A stretch of 64,000 nucleotides of DNA. Source: Mactra quadrangularis (lineage: Eukaryota > Mollusca > Bivalvia > Venerida > Mactridae). Of the stretch, positions 49,131 to 61,700 are shown in pieces. Made by a program: the position numbers and the translations under genes. The stretch lies in assembly GCA_025267735.1 (NCBI GenBank), contig CM046295.1:16017592-16081591 (forward strand), read 5' to 3'. Each line of letters starts with the position of its first letter. Position 1 is the stretch's first letter. The notes below the pieces were generated by a model. The model was not told the origin of the DNA. It made no database searches and saw nothing but the letters and a program-made list of their open reading frames with translations.

Positions 49131-49690
49131 AGCATGAATATAGGAACAATGAACAAAGTAATGCATGAATTAGAAATAAAGAAATGATAACAAAATGTAT
49201 CATGAATATCGAAATCATGAACAAAATTTAGTATGAATAAAGAAATATCAGAATGATAAAAAAAATATAGTATGAATCAAGACATTTAGGAATGCTAAAT
49301 AAAGTATAGCTCAAATATAGAAATATAAGAATGATAAACAAAATATAGCATGAATATAGAAATATAGGAATGATGAACAAAATATAGTATGAATATAGAA
49401 ATATAGGAATGATGAACAAAATATAGTATAATTATAGGAATGGTGAACAAAATATAGTGTGAAAATAAAAAAATAGGAATGATGAACAAAGTATAGTATG
49501 AAAATAGAAAAATATGAATGTTGAACAAAATATAGCGCGAATATAGGAATGATGAACAAAATATAGTATGAAAATAGATAAATAGGAATGATGAACAAAG
49601 TATAGTATGAAAATAGAAAAATAGGAATGTTGAACAAAATATAGTATGAAAATAGAAAAATAGGAATGATGAACAAAATATAGTAGTAAG

Positions 49691-50285
49691 TTAAGGAAAA
49701 TATAATGAATGGACAAATTTAGTGTAAAATATGAATATATGAATGATTGACCAAATATAGTGAAAATATTGGATAACATGAATAATGGACAAATATAGTG
49801 TAAATATGGGAATAAAGGGTTGATGGACAAATATAGTGTAAATATAGGAATATGGAAAATTATGGATAAATATAATTTAAATAAATGAATGTATGATAAA
49901 TGATCAAAATATTGTGTTAATTTAGGAATATATGAATAATAATAAAAATATATTGTGTTAATGTATGATGATATAAATAATGATCATTATAAAGTGTAAA
50001 TATGTGAATATATAAATAATGATCAAAATATAGCGCAAATATATGAATGATTGACGAAATAAAGTGTTAATATCGGAACATAGGAATAATGGCAAATATA
50101 GTGTAAATATAGGAATATATTAATAGTGATCAAAATATAGTGTACATATATGGACAAATATAGTGTAAATATTTGAATATATAAATAATGGACAAATATA
50201 ATGTAATTATAGGAATGATGATCCAAATACATGTATTTTAGTGTAAAATATCCATAAAAGAATGATGGACAAGTAAAGTGTAAAT
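49691..50285 (+). repeat. Decayed edge of the 39-bp satellite
   Basis: Units change to GAATGATGGACAAATATAGT followed by GTAAATATAGGAATA with many substitutions, then fade into the X/Y repeats. This is the usual pattern of old monomers at an array edge. Confidence 0.75.
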
Positions 50286-50455
50286 ATAGCCTACTGTACT
50301 ATATGTCTATATGAGAAATAGACCAAATTTTCAAGGGGAGACAATCTATACCAAAACTGGTGATCGGGGTACAGGTCCAACCCACTTACCCACTGGCAGC
50401 GTCGCCGTTGATTCGGGCGCGGTCAAGCGCGCAAGGGCAGACAACCATGTGCTTA

Positions 50456-50545
<90 letters not shown>

Positions 50546-52287
50546 ACCTACTATGCATATTCTATATGAGAAATAGACCAGATTTTTAAGGGGAGACAAT
50601 CCATACCAAAACTGGTGATCAGGGTATGGGTCCAACACACGTACCCACTGGTAGCGTCACCGTTCCATTTGGGCGCGATCAAGTGCGCAAGGGCAGACAA
50701 CCATGACTTTGTGCTTACACTATATATAAATAGTAAGATCTACTATGCATATACTATATGAGAAATAGACCAAATTTTCAGGGGGAGACATTCCAGCCGC
50801 AAAGTGGTGATCGGGTGACCTGTCCATGACACGTGACTAATGGCAGTGCTGGTTAAGCTGGCTGTGAGCGGTCAAGCACAAAATCGGTCCGCCATGTTCT
50901 GTACAGTCATATACATGTATAGCTTACTGTACTATATGTCTATATGAGAAATAGACCAGATTTTCAAGGGGAGACAATCCATACCAAAACTGGTGATCGG
51001 GTACAGGCCAAGCACACATCCCGACTGGCAGCGTCGCCGTTCCCTTTGGGCGCAGTCAAACCCGCAAGGGCAGACAACAATGTGCTTATACTATAAATAT
51101 ATATATAGTTAGATCTACTATGCATATATACTATATGAAAAATAGACCAGATTTTCCGTAGAAGACAATCCAGCAGCTAAGTGGTGATTGGGTGACCTGT
51201 CCATGACACGTGACCAATTGCAGTGCTGGTTAGACTGGCTGTGAGCGGTCAAGCGCAAAATGGGTCCCCCATGTTCAGTACAGTCATATACATGTATAGC
51301 CTACTGTACTACGTCTATATGAGAAATAGACCAGATTTTCTAGTGGAGACAATCCATACCAAAACTGGTGATCGGGGTACGGGTCCCATACTTGTACCCA
51401 CTGGCAGCGTCTCCATTCCATTTGGGCGCCGTCAAGCGCGCAAGGGCAGACAACCATGTGCTTACATTATATATATATATATATATATATAGTTAGATCT
51501 TCTATGCATATACTATATGAGAAATAGACCAGATTTTCAGGGGGAGACAATCCAGCCGCAAAGTGGTGATCGGGTGACCTGTCCATGACATGTGACCAAT
51601 GGCAGTGCTGGTTAGGCTGGCAGTGAGCGGTCAAGCCCGAAATTGGTCCGCCATGTTCAGTACAGTCATATGCATATATAGCCTACTGTACTATATGTCT
51701 GTATGAGAAATAGACCAGATTTTCAAGGGGAGACAATCCACACCAAAACTGGTGATCGGGGTACGGGTCCAACACACGTACCCACTGGTAGCGTCGCCGT
51801 TCAATTCGGGCGTGGTCAAGCGCACAAGGTCAGACTACCATGTGCTTTAATACACTATATATAAATATAGTTAAATCAACTATGAAAATACTATATGAGA
51901 AATATACCAGATTATCAGGGGAAGACAATCCAGCCAAAAAGTGATGATTGGGTGACCTGTTCATGACACGTGACCAATGGCAGGGCTGGTTAGGCTGGCT
52001 GTGAGCGGTCAAACGCGAAATTGGTCCGCCATGTTCAGTACAGTCATATACATGTATAGCCTACTGTACTATATGTCTATATGAGAAAGAGAGCAGATTT
52101 TCAAGGGGAGACAATCCATACCAAAACTGGTGATCGGGGTACATGTCGAACCCACCTAACCACTGGCAGCATCGCCATTCCATTCGGGCGCGGTCAAGCG
52201 TGCAAGGGCAGACAATCATGTGCTTACACTATATATATATACTACTATGCATAATTATACTATATGAGAAATAGACCAGATTTTCAG
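50286..52287 (+). repeat. Alternating ~190-bp monomers, types X and Y
   Basis: Each monomer starts near CTATATGAGAAATAGACCAG. X (at about 50312, 50567, 50945, 51318, 51703, 52081) continues CCATACCAAAACTGGTGATC and has TTCGGGCGCGGTCAAGCGCG. Y (about 50758, 51136, 51519, 51895) continues AAAGTGGTGATCGGGTGACC and ends GGTCCGCCATGTTCAGTAC. The order is X X Y X Y X Y X Y X, mostly ~380-bp dimers. The last truncated monomer joins the 180-bp satellite at about 52288. Confidence 0.9.
50459..50540. repeat. (TA)41 microsatellite
   Basis: An uninterrupted TA run within the spacer of the first X monomer. Shorter TA runs occupy the same place in other X monomers (for example about 51468-51491), so it expanded in place. 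Confidence 0.95.
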
Positions 52288-52790
52288 GGTCCATAATAGT
52301 GTCTATAGAGCGTATAGAGTGAGTAGCAAGGGCGAGTAACTCGCCTCCAAAGTGGTTCTAGCGCGCTGAGTTCGTGAACCTTACCGACTGGGCGGCGTTC
52401 CGGGTTGGGTCCGAGGCCAAAACCGGAAGTAGGTCACCATTGTTTACATATCTACATGTCCATATAGTGTCCATATAGCGTATAGATTGAGTAGCAAGGG
52501 CGGGTTACTCGCCCCCAAAGTGGTTCTAGCGCGCTGGGTTCGTGACCCATACCGACTGGGCGGCGTTCCGGGTTGGGTCCAAGGCCAAAACCGGAAGTAG
52601 GTCACCATTGTTTACATATTTGCATGTCCAAATAGTGTCTATAGAGCGTTTAGAGTGAGTAGCAAGGGCGGGTAACTCGCCCCCAAAGTGGTTCTTGCAC
52701 GCTTGGTTCGTGACCCATACCGACTGGACGGCGTTCCATTGTTTACATATGTACATGTACATATAGTTTCTATATAAGTCTATATAAGAC
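52288..52790 (+). repeat. Diverged edge monomers of the 180-bp satellite
   Basis: Three units of about 165-170 bp with GTGTCTATAGAGCG in place of GTTTCTATATAAG, GGGCGGCGTTCCGGG in place of GCGCGGGTTTCCGGG, and CCGAGGCCAAAACCGG. They sit between the X/Y block and the homogeneous array. Confidence 0.8.
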
Positions 52791-55700
52791 ATACAGTAGC
52801 TGAACCAAGGGCGGATAAATCGCCCCCAAAGTGGTTCTAGCCTGCTGTGTTCGCGACCCATGCCGACTGCGCGGTTTTCCGGGTACCGTCCGAGCCCGAA
52901 ACCGGAAGAAGGTCACTATTGTTTACATATGTACATGTACATATGGTTTCTATATAAGTCTATATAAGACATACAGTAGCTGAACCAAGGGCGGATAAGT
53001 CGCCCCAAAAGGGGTTATAGCCTGCTGGGTTCGCGACCCAAGCCGACTGCGCGGGTTTCCGGGTTGGGTCCGAGCCCGAAACCGGAAGTAGGTCACCATT
53101 GTTTACATATGTACATGTACATATAGTTTCTATATAAGTCTATATAAGACATACAGTAGCTGAACCAAGGGCGGATAAGTCGCCCCCAAAATGGTTCTTG
53201 CATGCTGGGTTCTCGACCCATGCTGACTGAGCGGGTTTCCGGGTTGGGTCCGAGCCCGAAACCGGAAGTAGGTCACCATTGTTTACATATGTACATGTAC
53301 ATATAGTTTCTATATAAGTCTATATAAGACATACAGTAGCTGAACCAAGGGCGGATAAGTCGCCCCCAAAGTGGTTCTAGCCAGCTGAGTTCGCAACCCA
53401 TGCCGACTGCGCGGGTTTCCGGGTTGGGTCCGAGCCCGAAACCGGAAGTAGGTCACCATTGTTTACATATGTACATGTACATATAGTTTCTATATTAGTC
53501 TATATAAGACATACAGTAGCTGAACCAAGGGCGGATAAGTCGCCCCCAAAGTGGTTCTAGCCTGCTGGGTTCGCGACCAATGCCGACTGCGCGGGATTCC
53601 GGGTTGGGTTCGAGCCCGAAACCGGAAGTAGGTCACCATTGTTTACATATGTACATGTACATATAGTCTCTATATAAGTCTATATAAGACATACAGTAGC
53701 TGAACCAAGGGCGGATAAGTCGCCCCAAAAGTGGTTCTAGCCTGCTGGGTTCGCGACCTATGCCGACTGCGCGGGTTTACAAGTAGGTCCGAGCCCGAAA
53801 CCGGAAGTAGGTCACCATTGTTTACATATGTACATGTACATATGGTTTCTATATAAGTCTATATAAGACATACAGTAGCTGAACCAAGGGCGGTTATGTC
53901 GCCCCCAAAGTGGTTCTAGCCTGCTGGGTTCGCGACCCAAGCCGACTGCGCGGGTTTCCGGGTTGGGTCCGAGCCCGAAACCGGAAGTAGGTCACCATTG
54001 TTTACATATGTACATGTACATATAGTTTCTATATAAGTCTATATAAGACATACAGTATCTGAACCAAGGGCGGCTAAGTCGCCCCCAAAATGGTTCTTGC
54101 ATGCTGGGTTCTCGACCCATGCCGACTGAGCGGGTTTCCTGGTTGGGTCCGAGCCCGAAACCGGAAGTAGGTCACCATTGTTTACATATGTACATGTACA
54201 TATAGTTTCTATATAAGTCTATATAAGACATACAGTAGCTTAACAAAGGGCGGGTAAGTCGCCCCCAAAGTGGTTCTAGCCTGCTGGGTTCGCGACCCAT
54301 GCCAACTGCGCGGGTTTTCGGGTTGGGTCCGAGCCCGAAACCGGATGTAGGTCACCATTGTTTACATATGTGCATGTACATATAGTCTCTATATAAGTCT
54401 ATATAAGACATACAGTAGCTGAACCAAGGGCGGATAAGTCGCCCCTAAAGTGGTTCTAGCCTGCTGGGTTCGCGACCCATGCTGACTGCGCGGGTTTCCG
54501 GGTTGGGTCCGAGCCCGAAACCGGAAGTAGGTTACCAATGTTTACATATGTACATGTACATATAGTTTCTATATAAGTCTATATAAGACATACAGTAGCT
54601 GAACCAAGGGCGGATAAGTCGCTCCCAAAGGGGTTCAAGTCTGCTGGGTTCGCGACCCATGCCTACTGCGCGGGTTTCCGGGTTGGGTCCGAGCCCGAAA
54701 CCGGAAGTAGGTCACCATTGTTTACATATGTACATGTACATATAGTTTCTATATAAGTCTGTATAAGACATACAGTAGCTGAACCAAGGGCGGATAAGTC
54801 GCTCCCAAAGTGGTTCTAGCCTGCTGGGTTCGCGACCCATGCCCACTGCGCGGGTTTCCGGGTTGGGTCCGAGCCCGAAACCGGAAGTATGTCACCATTG
54901 TTTACATATGTACATGTACATATAGTTTCTATATAAGTCTATATAAGCCATATAGTCTGTGAACCAAGGGCGGATAAGTCGCCCCCAAAGAGGTTCTAGC
55001 CTGCAGGAATCGAGACCCATGCCGACTGCGCGGGTTTCCGGGTTGGGTCCGAGCCCGAAACCGGAAGTAGGTCACCATATTTTACATATGTACATGTACA
55101 TATAGTTTCTATATAAGTCTATATAAGACATACAGTAGCTGAACCAAGGGCGGATAAGTCGCCCCCAAAGTGGTTCTAGCCTGCTGGGTTCGCGACCAAT
55201 GCCGACTGCACGGGTTTCCGGGTTGGGTCCGAAACCGGAAGTAGGTCACCATTGTTTACATATGTACATGTACATATAGTTTCTATATAAGTCTATATAA
55301 GACATACAGTAGCTGAACCAAGGGCGGATAAGTCGCCCCCAAAGTGGTTCTAGCCTGCTGGGTTTGCGACCCATGCCGACTGCGCGGGTTTCCGGGTTGG
55401 GTCCGAGCCCGAAACCGGAAGTCGGTCACCATTGTTTACATATGTACATGTACATATAGTTTCTATATAAGTCTATATAAGACATACAGTAGCTGAACCA
55501 AGGGCGGATAAGTCGCCCCAAAAGTGGTTCTAGCCTGCTGGGTTCGCGACCCATGCCGACTGCGCGGGTTTCCTGGTTGGGTCCGAGCCCGAAACCAGAA
55601 GTAGGTCCCCATTGTTTACATATGTACTTGTACATATAGTTTCTATATAAATCTATATAAGACATACAGTAGCTGAACAAAGGGCGGATGAGTCGCCCCC

Positions 55701-58700
55701 AAAGTGGTTCTAGCCTGCTGGGTTCGCGACCCATGCCGACTGCGCGGGTTTCCGGGTTGGGTCCGAGCCCGAAACCGGAAGAAGGTCACCATTGTTTACA
55801 TATGTACATGTACATATAGTTTCTATATAAGTCTATAAAAGACATATAAAGTAGCTGATCCAAGGGCGGATAAGTCGCCCCCAAAGTGGTTCTAGCCTGC
55901 TGGGTTCGCGACCCATGCTAACTGCGCGGGTTTCCGGGATGGGTCCGAGCCCGAAACCGGAAGTAGGTTATCAATGTTAAACATATGTACATGTACATAT
56001 AGTTTCTATATAAGTCTATATAAGACATACAGTAGCTGAACCAAGGGCGGATAAGTCGCCCCAAAAGTGGTTCTAGCCTGCTGGGTTCGCGACCCATGCC
56101 GACTGCGCGGGTTTCCGGGTTGGGTCCGATCCCGAAACCGGAAGTAGGTCACCATTGTTTACATTTGTACATGTCCATATAGTGTCTATATAAGTCTATA
56201 TAAGACATAGAGGAGCTATACCAAGGACAGATAAGTCTCCCCAAAGAGGGTCTAGCCTCCTAGGATTGCGACCCATGCCGACTGGGCGGCGTTCCGGGTT
56301 GTGTCCAAGCCAGTAACCGGATGTAGTTCACCATTGTTTACATATGTACATGTCCATATAGTGTCTATATAAGTCTATACAAGTCATAAAGTAGCCTTAG
56401 CAAGGGCAGATAAGTCGCCCCCATAGTGGTTTAAGCCCGCTGGGTTTGCGACCCATGCCGACTGGGCGGCGTTCCGGGTTGGGTCCGAGCCCGAAAACGG
56501 AAGTAGGTCACCATTGTTTACATATGTACATGTCCATATAGTGTCTATATAAGTCTATATAAGACATACAGTAGCTGAACCAAGGGCGGATAAGTCGCCC
56601 CCAAAGTGGTTCTAGCCTGCTGGATTCGCGACCCATGCCTTCTGCGCGGGATTCCGGGTTGGGTCCGAGCCCGAAACCGGAAGTAGGTCACCATTGTTTA
56701 CATATGTACATGTACATATAGTTTCTATATAAGTCTATATAAGACATACAGTAGCTGAACCAAGGGCGGATAAGTCGCCCCCAAAGTGGTTCTAGCCTGC
56801 TGGGTTCGCGACCCATTCCGACTGCGCGGGTTTCCGGGTTGGGGCCGAGCCCGAAACCGGAAGTAGGTCACCATTGTTTACATATGTACATGTACATATA
56901 GTTTCTGTATAAGTCTATATAAGACATACAGTAGCTGAACCTAGGGCGGATAAGTCGCCCCCAAAGTGGTTCTAGCCTGCTGGGTTCGCGACTCATGCCG
57001 ACTGCGCGGGTTTCCGGGTTGGGTCCGAGCCCGAAACCGGAAGTAGGTCACCATTGTGTACATATGTACATGTACATATAGTTTCTATATAAGTCTATAT
57101 AAGACATACAGTAGCTGACCCAAGGGCGGATAAGTCGCCCCCAAAGTGGTTTTTGCCTGCTGGGTTTGCGACCCATGCCGACTGCGCGGGTTTCCGGGTT
57201 GGGTCCGAGCCCGAAACCGGAAGTAGGTCACCATTGTTTACATATGTACTTGTACATATAGTTTCTATATAATTCTATATAAGACATACAGTAGCTGAAC
57301 CAAGGGCGGTTAAGTCGCCCCCAAAGTTGTTCTAGCCTGCTGGGTTCGCGACCCATGCCGACTGCGCGGGTTTCCAGTTTGGGTCCGAGCCCCAAACCGG
57401 AAGTAAGTCACCATTGTTTACATATGTACATGTACATATAGTTTCTATTTAAGTCTATATAAGACATACAGTAGCTGAACCAAGGGTTGATATGTCGCCC
57501 CCAAAGTGGTCCTATCCTGCTGGGTTCGCGACCCATTCCGACTGCGCGGGTTTCCGGGTTGGGTCCGAGCCCGAAACCGGAAGTAGGTCACCATTGTTTA
57601 CATATGTACATGTACATATTGATTCTATATAAGTCTATATAAGACATACAGTAGCTGAACCAAGGGCGGATAAGTCTTCCCCAAAGTGGTTCTAGCCTGC
57701 TTGGTTCGCGACCCATACCGACTGCGCGGGTTTCCGGGTTTGGTCCGAGCCCGAAACCGGAAGTAGGTCACCATTGTTTACATATGTACATGTAAATATA
57801 GTTTCTATATATATCTATATAAGACATACAGTAGCTGAACCAAGGGCGGTTATGTCGCCCCCAAAGTGGTTCTAGCCTGCTGGGTTCGCGACCCATGCCG
57901 ACTGCGCGGGTTTCCGTGTTGGGTCCACGCCCGAAACCGGAAGTAGGTCACCATTGTTTACATATGTACATGAACATATAAATTCTATATAAGTCTATAT
58001 AAGACATAGAGTAGCTGAACCATGGGCGGATAAGTCGCCCCCAAAGTGGTTCTAGCCTGCCGGGTTCGCGACCCATGCCGACTGCTCGGGTTTCCGGGTT
58101 GGGTCCGAGCCCGAAACCGGAAGTAGGTCACCATTGTTTACATATGTACATGTACATATAGTTTCTATATAAGTCTATATAAGACATACACTAGCTGAAC
58201 CAAGGGCGGATTAGTCGCCCCAAAGTGATTCTAGCCTGCTGGGTTCGCGACCCATGCCGACTGCGCGGGTTTCCGGGTTGGGTCCGAGCCCGAAACCGGA
58301 AGTAGGTCACCATTGTTTACATATTTACATGTACATATAGTTTTTATATTAGTCTATATAAGACATACAGTAGCTGAACCAAGGGCGGATAAGTCGCCCT
58401 CAAAGTGGTTCTAGCCTGCTGGGTTCGCGACCCATGCCGACTGCGCGGGTTTCCAGGTTGGGTCCGAGCGCGAAACCGAAAGTAGGTCACCATTGTTTAC
58501 ATTTGTACATGTCCATATAGTGTCTATATAAGTCTATTTTAGACATAGAGGAGCTATACCAAGGACAGATAAGTCTCCCCAAAGAGGGTCTAGCCTCCTA
58601 GGATTGCGACCCATGCCGACTGGGCGGCGTTCCGGGTTGTGTCCAAGCCAATAACCGGATGTAGTTCACCATTGTTTACATATGTACATGTCCATATAGT

Positions 58701-61700
58701 GTCTATATAAGTCTATACAAGTCATAAAGTAGCCTTACCAAGGGCAGATAAGTCGCCCCCAAAGTGGTTTAAGCCCGCTGGGTTTGCGACCCATGCCGAC
58801 TGGGCGGCTTTCCGGGTTGGGTCCGAGCCCGAAAACGGAAGTAGGTCACCATTGTTTACATATGTACATGTCCATATAGTGTCTATATAAGTCTATATAA
58901 GACATAAAGTAGCTGAACCAAGGGCGGATAAGTCGCCCCCAAAGTGGTTCTAGCCTGCTGGGTTCGCGACCCATGCCGACTGCGCGGGTTTCCGGGTTAG
59001 GTCCGAGCCCCAAACCGGAAGTAGGTCACCACTGTTTACATATGTACATGTACATATAGTTTCTATATAAGTCTATATAAGACATACAGTAGCTGAACCA
59101 AGGGCGGATAAGTCGCCCCCAAAGTGGTTCTAGCCTGCTGGGTTCGCGACCCATGCCGACTGCGCGGGTTTCCGGGTTAGGGCCGAGCCCGAAACCGGAA
59201 GTAGGTCACCATTGTTTACATATGTACATGTACATATAGTTTCTATATAAGTCTATATAAGACATACAGTAGCTGAACCTAGGGCGGATAAGTCGCCCCC
59301 AAAGTGGTTCTAGCCTGCTGGGTTAGCGACCCATGCCGACTGCGCGGGTTTCCGGGTTTGGTCCGAGCCCGAAACCGGAAGTAGGTCACCATTGTTTACA
59401 TATGTACATGTACATATAGTTTCTATATAAGTCTATATAAGACATACAGTAGCTGAACCAAGGGCGGTTAAGTCGCCCCCAAAGGGGTTCTAGCCTGCTG
59501 GGTTCGCGACCCATGCCGACTGCGCGGTTTTCCAGTTTGGGTCCGAGCCTGAAACCGGAAGTAGGTCACCATTGTTTACATATGTACATGTACATATAGT
59601 TTCTATTTAAGTCTATAAAAGACATACAGTAGCTGAACCAAGGGCGGATAAGTCGCCCCCAAAGTGGTTCTAGCCTGCTGGGTTCGCGACCCATGCCGAC
59701 TGCGCGGGTTTCCGGGTTGGGTCCGAGCCCGAAACCGGAAGTAGGTCACCATTGTTTACATATGTACATGTACATATAGTTTCTATATAAGTCTATATAA
59801 GACATACAGTTGCTGAAACAAGAGCGGATATGTCGCCCCCAAAGTGGTTTTATCATGCTGAATTCACGACCCATGCCGACTGCGCGGGTTTCCGGGTTGG
59901 GTCCGAGCCCGAAACCGGAAGTAGGTCACCATTGTTTACATATGTACATGTACACATTGATTCTATATAAGTCTATATAAGACATACAGTAGCTGAACCA
60001 AGGGCGGTTAAGTCGCCGCCAAAGTGGTTCTAGCCTGCTTGGTTCGCGACCCATGCCGACTGCGCGGGCTTCCGGGTTGGGTGCGAGTCCAAAACCGAAA
60101 GTAGGTCACCATTGTTTACATATGTACATGTACATATAGTTTCTATATAAGTCTATATAAGACATACAGTAGCTGAACCAAGGGCGGATAAGTGGCCCCC
60201 AAAGTGGTTCTTGCCTGCTGGGTTCGCGACCCATGCCAACTGCGCGGGTTTCCGGGTTTAATCCGAGCCCGAAACCGGAAGTAGGTCACCATTGTTTACA
60301 TATGTACATGTACATATAGTTTCTATATAAGTCTATATAAGACATAAAGTAGCTGAACCAAGGGCGGATAAGTCGCCCCCACAATGGTTTTAGCCTGCTA
60401 TGTTCGCGACCCATGCCGACTGCGCGGGTTTCCAGGTTTGGTCCGAGCCCGAAACCGGAAGTAGGTCACCATTGTTTACATATGTACATGTACATATAAA
60501 TTCTATATAAGTCTATATAAGACATACAGTAGCTGAACCAAGAGCGGATAAGTCGCCCCAAAAGTGGTTCTAGCCTGCCGGGTTCGCGACCCATGCCGAC
60601 TGCTCGGGTTTCCGGGTTGGGTCCGAGCCCGAAACCGGAAGTAGGTCACCATTGTTTACATATGTACATGTACATATAGTTTCTATATAAGTCTATATAA
60701 GACATACACTAGCTGAACCAAGGGCGGATTAGTCGCCCCAAAGTGATTCTAGACTGCTGGGTTCGCGACCCATGCCGACTGCGCGGGTTTCCGGGTTGGG
60801 TCCGATCCCGAAACCGGAAGTAGGTCACCATTGTTTACATATGTACATGTACATATTGATTCTATATTAGTCTATATAAGACATACAGTAGCTGAACCAA
60901 GGGCGGGTAAGTCGCCCCCAAAGTGGTTCTAGCCTGCTGGGTTTGCGACCCATGCCGACTGCGCGGGTTTCCGGGTTGGGTCCGAGCGCGAAACCGGAAG
61001 TAGGTCACCATTGTTTACATATGTACATGTACATATAGTTTCTATATAAGTCTATATAAGACATACAGTAGCTGAACCTAGGGCGGATAAGTCGCCCCCA
61101 AAGTGGTTCTTGCCTGCTGGGTTTGCGACCCATGCCGACTGCGCGGGTTTCCGGGTTGGGTCCGAGCCCGAAACCGGAAGTAGGTCACCATTGTTTACAT
61201 ATGTACTTGTACATATAGTTTCTATATAATTCTATATAAGACATACAGTAGCTGAACCAAGGGCGGTTAAGTCGCCCCCAAAGTGGTTCTAGCCTGCTGG
61301 GTTCGCGACCCATGCCGAATGCGCGGGTTGCCAGGTTGGATCCGAGCCCGAAACCGGAAGTAGGTCACCATTGTTTACATATGTACATGTACATATAGTT
61401 TCTTTTTAAGTCTATATAAGACATACAGTAGCTGAACCAAGGGCGGATAAGTCGCCCCCAAAGTGGTTCTAGCCTGCTGGGTTCGCGAACCATGCCGACT
61501 GCGCGGGTTTCCGGGTTGAGTCCGAGATCGAAACCGGAAGAAGGTCACCATTGTTTACATATGTACATGTACATATAGTTTCTATATAAGTCTATATAAG
61601 ACATACAGTAGCAGAACCAAGGGCGGATAAGTCGCCCCCAAAGTGGTTCTAGCCTGCTGGGTTCGCGACCCATGCCGACTGCGCGGGTTTCCGGGTTGGG

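Larger units (their letters stand above)
35091..49690 (+). repeat. ~39-bp AT-rich satellite, roughly 400 units
   Basis: The full unit is GATGAACAAAATATAGTATG followed by AATATAGAAATATAGGAAT (39 bp), mixed with shorter units of about 30 bp lacking AAATATAGG. The plus strand almost never contains TTA, CTA or TCA, so the minus strand lacks stop codons in all frames. This produces overlapping hydrophobic frames up to 253 codons (repeating YILFIIPIFLYS), which are artefacts. Confidence 0.95.

Noticed and set aside
35080..49830. Dozens of minus-strand frames of 60-253 codons with hydrophobic Phe/Ile/Tyr repeats, resembling membrane proteins
   Set aside because: They overlap in all three frames and follow the 39-bp satellite. 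They exist because the repeat lacks stop trinucleotides, and there are no gene signals.
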